Source: Bacteroidota bacterium
Lineage (GTDB): Bacteria; Bacteroidota; Bacteroidia; Chitinophagales; Chitinophagaceae
DNA: 7,938 nt
Assembly (NCBI GenBank): GCA_029778965.1
Contig: JAKPBL010000365.1
Location: forward strand, 1 to 7,938
Reading direction: 5' to 3'
Positions 1-5,480 of this stretch are shown one piece after another (positions within the stretch are counted from its first letter, which is position 1; every line of letters starts with the position of its first letter). The position numbers and the translations under genes are program-made. Below the pieces are notes generated by a model. It was not told where the DNA came from, made no database searches, and saw only the letters and a program-made list of their open reading frames with translations.

Positions 1-184
1 GGCAAGGATCACTGTTTTTCACAATGGCGTCGTTATTCAGAATAACACAGAGATCAGGGGAGACACGCCTTATACCGGTTTGCCTAAATATACGGCGCAC
101 GGCAAAGGGCCGATCCGTTTGCAGGACCATGGTGATCCCAGCAAGCCCATTAGCTTCCGGAATATTTGGATCCGGGAGTTGTAA
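1..184 (+). CDS. DUF1080 / 3-keto-disaccharide hydrolase family protein, C-terminal fragment
   Basis: This is the last 60 codons of a gene that begins left of the window; the reading frame starts at base 2 and the TAA stop is at 182-184. The peptide reads [20 protein letters not shown] near its start and ends with GPIRLQDHG, a short variable stretch, then FRNIWIREL. The HNG...IQNN strand, the RLQDHG turn and the FRNIWIREL end are the hallmark finish of the DUF1080 fold (Pfam PF06439). These are concanavalin/laminin-G-like beta-sandwich proteins, several of which hydrolyse 3-keto-glycosides. They are usually exported in Bacteroidota, but the signal peptide and most of the domain lie outside the window, so substrate and localisation cannot be judged. 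The RLQDHG turn is followed by [10 protein letters not shown], slightly longer than the NPVRFRN form I recall as common. The gene converges on the PepSY gene, and the 24 bases between the two stops show no hairpin. Confidence 0.85.
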   Translation, partial: ARITVFHNGVVIQNNTEIRGDTPYTGLPKYTAHGKGPIRLQDHGDPSKPISFRNIWIREL

Positions 185-208
185 TTGACTTTTGATTTTC
201 GACTTCAC

Positions 209-1402
209 TCACTGCTCTATCACAACTGGCGCCTGTTGCATCTGGCCGCGTGCAGCCACGGGTTTTGCCGGACTCTTTTTCTTTCTCCTGCCCCGCTGCC
301 ACCAGATCAGGAAGCCGGTAATGGGAAGTGAGGTGCAGATAAGTCCGCAGATAAAGGTGAACAGCTTACCCACAGGTCCCAGCCAGGTTCCCATGTGCAG
401 TTGCCAGACATAGTTTTCGATGTATTCGCCTTTCAGCCCTTTGGGAGGAATCTGGATATTGCCGCCGGAATACTTATCGACAAAGGCAAGTTGGGAATTT
501 TCCGCGCTTTTCAGCCCGAGCTTGGTAGCGGTATTCACCATGAAGAAACCGGCAGAGTCGGCATTGTATAGCCAAATGCGTCCGGCAGTCAGTTCCGGGT
601 GCCTGGTGAATTCCCGGTCAAAAGCGGTATTCATCGCCATGGCCTTTTTGCTGAAGTCGGCCTTGGGTAATTCGCTTTCCCATTTTTCGTGTTCAGGGTC
701 GCCGCCCAGCAACTTCACCGTAGATTCGGCCAGCGGATGAAAGGCGATCAGCAGGCCGGTAACGGTCAATATCAGGGCCAGGATCGACGAATAAAATCCC
801 AGCACATTGTGCAGGTCATAGTTGACCCGTTTGAACTTTGCGTTCCATTTGATCTTGAAGCTGGCGTCGCGCGTGTGCTTGTTCCATTTGGCGGGCCACC
901 AGAGTATGATGCCTGAAATGAGTTCTACCAGGAAGATGATCGTGGCAATATCGACGATCCAGCTTCCCGGCCCATGCCACAGGAAAGAGGCATGCAGGTG
1001 CGCCATGATGTAGAAGAAGTTGGCGGTTCTGTCGTATTTAAGCACTTCGCCGGTATACGGGTCGGCATACACGAAGGCCAGGCCTTTGCCCGGTGCAAAA
1101 ACCCGGAAGCGAACGGTTCTCTCCGGATCTTTGTACACGGACATCTCCGAGAGCTTGGCCTGCGGATAGGCCTTATTGACATTGGCGATAATGGTTTCTG
1201 CCGGCACACGTTCCTGTTTTACCTGTGTGGTGTACAGCGATTTCCCGGCTGACCAGTCGATGATCTCGTCGCAGTAAACGACGATCGTTCCCGTCAACGC
1301 CACAAACACGAGAATGAGCCCTGAAAAAATGCCCAGCCAGAGATGGAGCCAGGCATTTATGCGGCTAAAAAGGGATTTGTTCGGCTTTTTTCCTTTGTTC
1401 AT
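209..1402 (-). CDS. PepSY-domain inner-membrane protein, putative ferrisiderophore reductase
   Basis: This 397-residue membrane protein has the PepSY_TM architecture. A first helix at about residues 21-46 (LWLGIFSGLILVFVALTG) is followed by a periplasmic PepSY-like region (about 60-125). Paired helices come at about 148-170 and 200-222, then a second soluble region, and a last helix at about 347-369 followed by a basic tail (QRGRRKKK). Histidines lie at or near helix ends: H20, H135, H137, H143 (AHLHASFLWHGPG), H198 (YDLHNVLGFY) and H336 (LHMGTW). These are plausible haem-b ligands, as in FoxB-type ferrisiderophore reductases; that function is inferred. Two cysteines (CGLIC) lie in the last helix. 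I chose the ATG at 1400-1402, preceded by an A-rich AAGAAAAGCACT. An in-frame GTG at 1429 would add nine residues, but it sits inside a stable hairpin and lacks a ribosome site. It lies downstream of the siderophore receptor on the same strand, 71 bases away, so co-transcription is likely. Other PepSY proteins act in iron or metal uptake, so the substrate is open. Confidence 0.85.
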   Translation of the reverse strand: MNKGKKPNKSLFSRINAWLHLWLGIFSGLILVFVALTGTIVVYCDEIIDWSAGKSLYTTQVKQERVPAETIIANVNKAYPQAKLSEMSVYKDPERTVRFRVFAPGKGLAFVYADPYTGEVLKYDRTANFFYIMAHLHASFLWHGPGSWIVDIATIIFLVELISGIILWWPAKWNKHTRDASFKIKWNAKFKRVNYDLHNVLGFYSSILALILTVTGLLIAFHPLAESTVKLLGGDPEHEKWESELPKADFSKKAMAMNTAFDREFTRHPELTAGRIWLYNADSAGFFMVNTATKLGLKSAENSQLAFVDKYSGGNIQIPPKGLKGEYIENYVWQLHMGTWLGPVGKLFTFICGLICTSLPITGFLIWWQRGRRKKKSPAKPVAARGQMQQAPVVIEQ

Positions 1403-1418
1403 AGTGCTTTTCTTAAAC

Positions 1419-1452
1419 GGCACAAGCACAACCCGGAGGTTATGCTTATGCC
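1419..1452 (-). other. Intercistronic hairpin, 15-bp stem with UCCG tetraloop
   Basis: Read on the minus strand, GGCATAAGCATAACC pairs with GGTTGTGCTTGTGCC around the loop TCCG. The fifteen base pairs are unbroken and include two G-U wobbles. The loop closes as C(UCCG)G, a member of the very stable UNCG tetraloop family. It begins 22 bases after the receptor stop and ends 16 bases before the PepSY ATG. Only GTTTAAG follows it, so it lacks the U-tract of a full intrinsic terminator. It could stabilise the upstream mRNA end, act as a weak or partial terminator, or set the ratio of receptor to PepSY protein. The pairing is seen directly; the role is inferred. Confidence 0.7.
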
Positions 1453-1473
1453 TGGCTATGTTGATATTTTCTT

Positions 1474-3858
1474 TTAGAACCGGTAGGTAATATTGAACGC
1501 TAACATCCTGGGCTGGCCGGGGAACAGCCAGGAGTTGTATGTATAGTATTTTTTATTGGCGATGTTGTCTATTTTGGCGCTGACCCTGAACTTAAGTGCA
1601 TTGTAGAACACACTGGCTCCGTATACGAAGAACCCGTTCAGGGTGATTGTATTCTGGAAGTTGGCAAAAGAGCCGCTTTGGCCATTTCCGCCGGCGCCCA
1701 CGCCAAAACCCTTCAGTTTTCCGGAATTGAACTGGTAGGTACCCCAGATATTGCCGGCGTGATAAGGGGCGCTTTCCACCCGGTTACCGAGAAATCCTAC
1801 ATTGCCTTTGTCGTCGGTGTAACGGATATCGTTGTAGCCATATCCCACAGCGACATTGAGACCGGCCACCGGGTTGGCAAGGATGTCTACATCCACACCG
1901 CGGCTTTTCTGGGTATTGTCCTGTACATAGTAAATAGTGCCGGGCACCTGCCTTGCAATGTTTTTAACCCTGATGTCGTACACACTTACCGTAGTGGCCA
2001 GGCGGTGCTGGAATGCATCCAGTTTTACGCCGGCTTCCAGTTGGTTGGCGTATTGCGGTTTGAGCAGGTTGCCCAGGGAATCCATCTGGCTTACGTTGTT
2101 ATAACCGTTGTTGTAGTTACCGTACACGGAAAGCACATTCCTGACGATCTCATACGAGATACCGAGTTTCGGCGAATAGGAAGTTTGCTGGTAGTCGCTG
2201 CTTACCGATACAAAGCGGTTGATACGCAGGCTCGCCATCAGCAGCAGTCGGTCGGTTACATTCAACACTTCAGACGCATAGGCGCCATAGCTGTTGGCGA
2301 TGTCGCGGCCGCCGCCATAATTGGCCTTCACGGTGAGGCTGTCTACGCGCGAATTCCTGATCAGCAATTGCGCAGGCGAGGCGGTGATGGGTATCCTGTC
2401 GTAATTCACCGAACCCCTGAACGAGCCTACATTGGTTCTGAAATAGTCAACACCTACCAGCAGCCGGTTGCGCAACGAGCCGATTTTGAAATCGCCGATA
2501 AAATTCTGCTGGAACTGCTGCGTGTACAATTGGCTGTACGGCATGTCGAGTATGTTCCGGGTAATAATAGTGGTGTCGGCGGCGGTGGCTTTATTGGCGA
2601 GGAGCGAGATATAACGCGTGTCGTTGTTGCTCCTGGCCAGTGAATAATTGGTTTGAGAGGTCCACTGTTCGGAAAGCTTGTATTCGGCCTGCGCGGTAAC
2701 GGCCCAGGTTTGCTGTTTGCTGGTGAAATCTGAGGTGAAATAGGGATTCTTGGGATCCAGGCCCAGCTCATCCACATTGCCGGCGTACGTGCTGTTGCCA
2801 CCGGTGCCACCGGGAGGAGGGGTGAAGCCGAACAGGTAGATGGGACGGTTGCTCTTGAAGAGATAACCGTCGAAGTGCAGGGTCAGCCGGTCGTTGGCTT
2901 TGATCAGCAACGAAGGTGCAAAGCCAAAGGAATGCTGCGTAAGCTGCTGGAAGGTATTCCGGCTGTCGTACATGGCGTCGACCCGCAGCAGAGCCGTTTT
3001 GTCTTCATTCAGCGGTGTATTGTAATCTACCGTGGTCCTGGCCATTTCATAGCTGCCGGTGGTGAATGAAACTTCGCCACGGCGTACTTCCAGGGGCTTT
3101 TTGGTGATCAGGTTGTATACACCGCCGTAAGAGGCGCCCTGGTTACCGCCGAACAAGGTGGCGGAGGGCCCCTTGATGGCTTCGATCCTGTCTACGTTAA
3201 ACAGGTCGGTCAGCGATACGTACCCGGTAGATACACCGTTCCGGTACATGATGGAGCCGCTGGAGAAGCCGCGCGACTTGAAAGTAAGCGTTGAGCCGCC
3301 GCTGCCGCCCGCGATGGACAGGTTGCTCACGCCCGGAATATTGATCAGGGCCTGCTCGGTGGTAGTTACCAGTTGCGTCTGCAGCAGTTCTTTGGGCACC
3401 ACGGCGTAGTTCTGCGGGTTCTCGATATAAGATAAAGGCAGGCGGGCCACCTGGCTGCTGTTCTTGTTAACGTTTCGATACGATGAGGTCACGATCACTT
3501 TTTCCAGCACACTGGCATTTTGCTCCAGCCGTATATCGTCGACCGCCACTTTTGCCGCGTTCAGGTTAACAGAAACGGGGCTGGCTGTTGTTCCCAGTGA
3601 TTTCACCGAGATGGAATATTCGCCATGAGGGATATTCCTGAATTCAAAACGGCCGTTATCGTCTGAGAGGGTCTGCTTGCCGGAAGGAACCAGCACCACG
3701 ATAACATTTTCCGCTGGTTGTCCGTCAACATTCAGTACCCGGCCTTCGATAACGCCAGCCTGTTTTTGCTGGGCAAAAGCCGGTGCTGCAGCAACAATAG
3801 AGAATATCGAAATACACAGTAAACGGAGAAAAAAGCGTGTGAGTTTTTGGTTTAACAT
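1474..3858 (-). CDS. TonB-dependent siderophore receptor with N-terminal carboxypeptidase-like domain
   Basis: This 794-residue outer-membrane receptor would import a ferric siderophore using TonB/ExbBD energy. A signal peptide (about residues 1-29, ending APAFA before QQ) is followed by a carboxypeptidase-D regulatory-like beta-sandwich (about 36-112, GVIEGRVLNVDGQPAENV...), typical of Bacteroidota receptors. A TonB-box-like segment LEKVIVTSS lies at 118-126. The plug domain spans about 135-255 and contains INIPGVSN, FKSRGF and the signature VDRIEAIKGPSATLFGG. The remainder is beta-barrel strand sequence, ending ITYRF with a terminal Phe as expected for Bam-dependent insertion. The plug details fit the TonB siderophore-receptor family (TIGR01783) rather than SusC. 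The cargo cannot be read from sequence. The ATG at 3856-3858 follows an A-rich leader (CAAAAAAAGACGCA). The linked PepSY gene supports iron-siderophore uptake. A proline/glycine-rich run (TPPPGGTGG) at about 347-355 is probably a surface loop. Confidence 0.93.
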   Translation of the reverse strand: MLNQKLTRFFLRLLCISIFSIVAAAPAFAQQKQAGVIEGRVLNVDGQPAENVIVVLVPSGKQTLSDDNGRFEFRNIPHGEYSISVKSLGTTASPVSVNLNAAKVAVDDIRLEQNASVLEKVIVTSSYRNVNKNSSQVARLPLSYIENPQNYAVVPKELLQTQLVTTTEQALINIPGVSNLSIAGGSGGSTLTFKSRGFSSGSIMYRNGVSTGYVSLTDLFNVDRIEAIKGPSATLFGGNQGASYGGVYNLITKKPLEVRRGEVSFTTGSYEMARTTVDYNTPLNEDKTALLRVDAMYDSRNTFQQLTQHSFGFAPSLLIKANDRLTLHFDGYLFKSNRPIYLFGFTPPPGGTGGNSTYAGNVDELGLDPKNPYFTSDFTSKQQTWAVTAQAEYKLSEQWTSQTNYSLARSNNDTRYISLLANKATAADTTIITRNILDMPYSQLYTQQFQQNFIGDFKIGSLRNRLLVGVDYFRTNVGSFRGSVNYDRIPITASPAQLLIRNSRVDSLTVKANYGGGRDIANSYGAYASEVLNVTDRLLLMASLRINRFVSVSSDYQQTSYSPKLGISYEIVRNVLSVYGNYNNGYNNVSQMDSLGNLLKPQYANQLEAGVKLDAFQHRLATTVSVYDIRVKNIARQVPGTIYYVQDNTQKSRGVDVDILANPVAGLNVAVGYGYNDIRYTDDKGNVGFLGNRVESAPYHAGNIWGTYQFNSGKLKGFGVGAGGNGQSGSFANFQNTITLNGFFVYGASVFYNALKFRVSAKIDNIANKKYYTYNSWLFPGQPRMLAFNITYRF

Positions 3859-3923
3859 TGCGTCTTTTTTTGAGTAAGGAATCTTACCGGGTTAATCGAG
3901 CGCAATATTAAAACGACAGGAAA

Positions 3924-3963
3924 GGCAACGTTTACGAGATCGGGAAATCGTCGGCCTGTTGCC
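3924..3963 (-). promoter_or_regulatory. Possible leader stem-loop upstream of the siderophore receptor
   Basis: On the minus strand, GGCAAC (3963-3958) is complementary to GTTGCC (3929-3924). Nested inside, CGA-GAT pairs with ATC-TCG around TTCCCG, with one bulged base. A competing hairpin, CGGC-AACAG-GCCG (3964-3952), uses part of the same left arm, so the two folds exclude each other. If transcription starts upstream of 3964, this would be a structured 5' leader about 65 bases before the receptor ATG. No convincing promoter was found to fix the start site, so the structure may instead lie outside the transcript. The pairing is seen; the function is speculative. Confidence 0.3.
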
Positions 3964-3967
3964 GCCA

Positions 3968-3997
3968 ATCATTCAATTAATGATAAAAAAATGACAA
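3968..3997 (-). promoter_or_regulatory. Candidate operator: phased AATGA half-sites upstream of the receptor
   Basis: The perfect inverted repeat ATCATT-CAATT-AATGAT spans 3968-3984, and a further direct copy (AATGACAA, 3990-3997) follows AATGATAA (3979-3986) by 11 bases. The three half-sites are therefore spaced by about 10 and 11 bases, one helical turn each. AATGATAA resembles half of the classical Fur box, and a Fur-type regulator would suit an iron-receptor gene. The full 19-bp Fur palindrome is not present and the region is AT-rich, so chance is a real alternative. Confidence 0.3.
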
Positions 3998-4026
3998 TAG
4001 ACCGCTGAGGTCAAAAGTCATATATT

Positions 4027-4077
4027 AAAAAAAGGGCCGCTATCCGTGAAGTATTCACGAATAATAACGACCCTTTT
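4027..4077 (-). terminator. Intrinsic terminator of the peroxiredoxin operon
   Basis: Read on the minus strand, a long hairpin starts 21 bases after the stop of the DUF6952-like gene. The outer stem AAAAGGGTCG pairs with CGGCCCTTTT through ten pairs, one of them a G-U. The inner stem CGTGAA-TAC-TTCACG is perfect, and TATT/GATA pairing bridges the two with small bulges. The stem runs directly into seven T residues. This is a textbook Rho-independent terminator and separates the peroxiredoxin operon from the downstream receptor gene. The A-run/T-run symmetry would let it work in both directions, but no + strand gene ends here. Confidence 0.85.
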
Positions 4078-4098
4078 GCTTCTGATGTATGACTTCGA

Positions 4099-4347
4099 TT
4101 ATCGGTCTATCGCGCCGAGCACCTGCTGCATAAACCCGTTGAGCGCTGTGCGCTCTTCTTCGCCGCCGGCGATCTTCGCCTGTACTTCCAGGGCGCCGCA
4201 GCAATTGGAGATGAGCTCGCCGATCACATTCATTTCTTCTTCTTTGACCGAGGGCGCCTCGCTGATGCTTTCCAGTACGGCAATGGTGGCTTCGATCTGG
4301 TCGGCAGTACAATTACGGGCGATCTGTCTAATTACAGGCAATTTCAT
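4099..4347 (-). CDS. Small DUF6952-like protein, third gene of the peroxiredoxin operon
   Basis: This 82-residue soluble protein has no signal peptide or membrane segment. It begins MKLPVIRQIA, contains an acidic helical middle (SVKEEEMNVIGELISN) and ends ALNGFMQQVLGAIDR. From memory this pattern, MKLPVIR...VLE...VIGELISN...ALNGFM, matches a short Bacteroidota family named DUF6952, found next to thioredoxin and peroxiredoxin genes; the family name should be confirmed by a Pfam search. It is predicted to be mostly alpha-helical. Cysteines are C13 and an adjacent pair C49-C50 in ISNCCGALE. The ATG overlaps the end of the thioredoxin gene by 20 bases in another frame, which suggests translational coupling. 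The terminator follows directly. The function is unknown; the context suggests an accessory role in peroxide or thiol metabolism, which is inference only. Confidence 0.85.
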   Translation of the reverse strand: MKLPVIRQIARNCTADQIEATIAVLESISEAPSVKEEEMNVIGELISNCCGALEVQAKIAGGEEERTALNGFMQQVLGAIDR

Positions 4348-4642
4348 CGATCAGTGTTTTTAGCTGTTCTTCTTTATTGGTTTGCACCTGGCTCAGCAGC
4401 GCGCCATTGTTGAAGCTGGCGAAAGTTGGCAGGTTGTTCACCGCGGCCAGCTTGCGGCTGGCGGGAAATTTCTCGGCGTCGGCGATCACGAATACGGTAT
4501 TGTCTGTTTCGCCCGACAGCCGCTTGAACTTCGGCTTCATGAGGCGGCAGTTACCGCACCAGCCGGCGGAATACTGTACTACTACTTTCGGGTGCTGTGC
4601 CAGTATATCGGCCAGGTTGTCTTGTTCCAGTTCTATCAGCAT
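4328..4642 (-). CDS. Thioredoxin family protein with CGNC active site
   Basis: This 104-residue cytoplasmic thioredoxin-fold protein has no signal peptide. The active site is GWCGNCR (C29, C32) and the cis-proline loop is NNLPTF (P72), followed by the usual FNNG turn. It differs from classical thioredoxin in three places: Asn replaces Pro in the CxxC motif; Gln23 stands where the buried Asp26 of E. coli Trx would be (VVVQYSAGWC against the usual LVDFWAEWC); and Ser25 replaces the Trp of FWA. These changes may alter its redox potential or partner choice. The ATG at 4640-4642 is preferred: it follows the peroxiredoxin stop by 11 bases with an A-rich leader, and translation from it starts at the first strand of the fold. 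The frame is open further upstream, but that stretch lies inside the peroxiredoxin gene and encodes arginine-rich, non-thioredoxin sequence. It sits between peroxiredoxin and the DUF6952-like gene, so the most likely role is electron donor to the peroxiredoxin (inferred). Confidence 0.9.
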   Translation of the reverse strand: MLIELEQDNLADILAQHPKVVVQYSAGWCGNCRLMKPKFKRLSGETDNTVFVIADAEKFPASRKLAAVNNLPTFASFNNGALLSQVQTNKEEQLKTLIDEIACN

Positions 4643-4653
4643 GATTTTTTTGT

Positions 4654-5286
4654 TTAGTTGTTCGAGAAATAGTCGCTCACGCCTTCGTTGGTGGCTTTCA
4701 TGGCTGCTTCGCCTTCTTCCCAGTTCGCGGGACAAACCTCGCCGTATTTCTCTACGTGCAATTGCGCGTCGATCAGGCGCAGGTATTCGTCGATGTTCCG
4801 GCCCAAGGGCAGGTCGTTGATCGATTCATGGCGAACGATGCCTTCTTTGTCGATCAGGAAGGTGCCGCGGAAGGCAATGGGGGCGCCGTTGAACGACCAT
4901 TGTTTGGTGTCGGCGCTGAAGGCGTATTCACCTGCGAGCACGCCGAAATTCAGCGAAATGGTTTTTGCAGCATCGGCTACAAGGGGGAAGGTAACGCCCT
5001 GGATGCCGCCCTGCTCTTTCGGCGTGTTCAGCCAGGCGAGATGGGTTTCTTCGGTGTCGGTAGAGCAGCCGATCACTATTGCGCCGCGCTCTTTAAAAGC
5101 GGCCAGCTTTTCCTGGAAAGCATGGATCTCCGTGGGGCACACGAAGGTGAAATCTTTGGGATAAAAAAAGAATACAACATGCTTCTTGCCGATGTACTGG
5201 TCCAGTGAAAAATTGTCTACGATCTCTTCTCCGTTAATTACAGCGCCGGTAACAAAATGAGGCGCTTTCTTTCCTACTAATGCCAT
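4654..5286 (-). CDS. Typical 2-Cys peroxiredoxin (AhpC/Prx1 class)
   Basis: This 210-residue cytosolic enzyme would reduce hydrogen peroxide and organic hydroperoxides using thiol electrons. The peroxidatic motif PKDFTFVCPTE carries P43, T47 and the peroxidatic C50. The conserved active-site Arg is R140 (FRGTFLID), and the resolving cysteine is C185 in GEVCPANW. All parts of a typical 2-Cys (AhpC/Prx1) enzyme are present at about the usual length. The C-terminus has a YF motif (SDYFSNN), but the GGLG motif of peroxide-sensitive Prxs appears as GGIQG. The ATG at 5284-5286 follows an A-rich leader (AAATAAAACACC). It is the first gene of an operon with the thioredoxin-like and DUF6952-like genes, led by a near-consensus Bacteroidota promoter. 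Peroxide-responsive control is likely in principle, but I see no clear OxyR or PerR site. Confidence 0.96.
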   Translation of the reverse strand: MALVGKKAPHFVTGAVINGEEIVDNFSLDQYIGKKHVVFFFYPKDFTFVCPTEIHAFQEKLAAFKERGAIVIGCSTDTEETHLAWLNTPKEQGGIQGVTFPLVADAAKTISLNFGVLAGEYAFSADTKQWSFNGAPIAFRGTFLIDKEGIVRHESINDLPLGRNIDEYLRLIDAQLHVEKYGEVCPANWEEGEAAMKATNEGVSDYFSNN

Positions 5287-5347
5287 GGTGTTTTATTTAA
5301 AAAGATGAATTTTTGATTGGCCGGCAACCGTTAGTGGGTTGGTGGCG

Positions 5348-5378
5348 CAAAGTTACGTACCGGTAATACGTGATCCAA
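5348..5378 (-). promoter_or_regulatory. Bacteroidota-type sigma promoter for the peroxiredoxin operon
   Basis: On the minus strand, TAACTTTG (5355-5348) matches the Bacteroidota -7 consensus TAnnTTTG exactly. A TTG (5378-5376, context CTTGG) lies upstream with a 20-base spacer, the expected place for the -33 element. A start near 5341 would give a 5' leader of about 55 bases before the peroxiredoxin ATG. It is the only clean -33/-7 pair I found in the window's intergenic regions. Confidence 0.75.
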
Positions 5379-5480
5379 GAAATCAGCGCTTAACCATCAT
5401 TGTTATTTTAAATGATAGATAGATAAAATCTATTACTGAACTGTTAAATATTGATATACGTAATGTGTATAAGCGCGGTA

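Noticed and set aside
1678..2643. Long + strand open frame antisense to the siderophore receptor
   Set aside because: It is fully contained in the receptor gene on the other strand, has no recognisable domain and no ribosome site; the receptor translation is clearly the real one.
3903..3910. TAATATTG as a -7 element for the siderophore receptor
   Set aside because: One mismatch to the consensus and no TTG or TTTG at the expected distance upstream.
4643..4735. Upstream extension of the thioredoxin frame into the peroxiredoxin gene
   Set aside because: The extra residues are arginine-rich and overlap the 3' end of peroxiredoxin; the ATG at 4642 gives a normal thioredoxin length and sits 11 bases after the peroxiredoxin stop.
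5411..5433. GATA tetranucleotide repeat and ATAGAT-AAA-ATCTAT hairpin after the transpeptidase gene
   Set aside because: The stem is only six A/T-rich pairs with no proper U-tract, and the repeat has about three units; too weak to call a terminator or repeat element.
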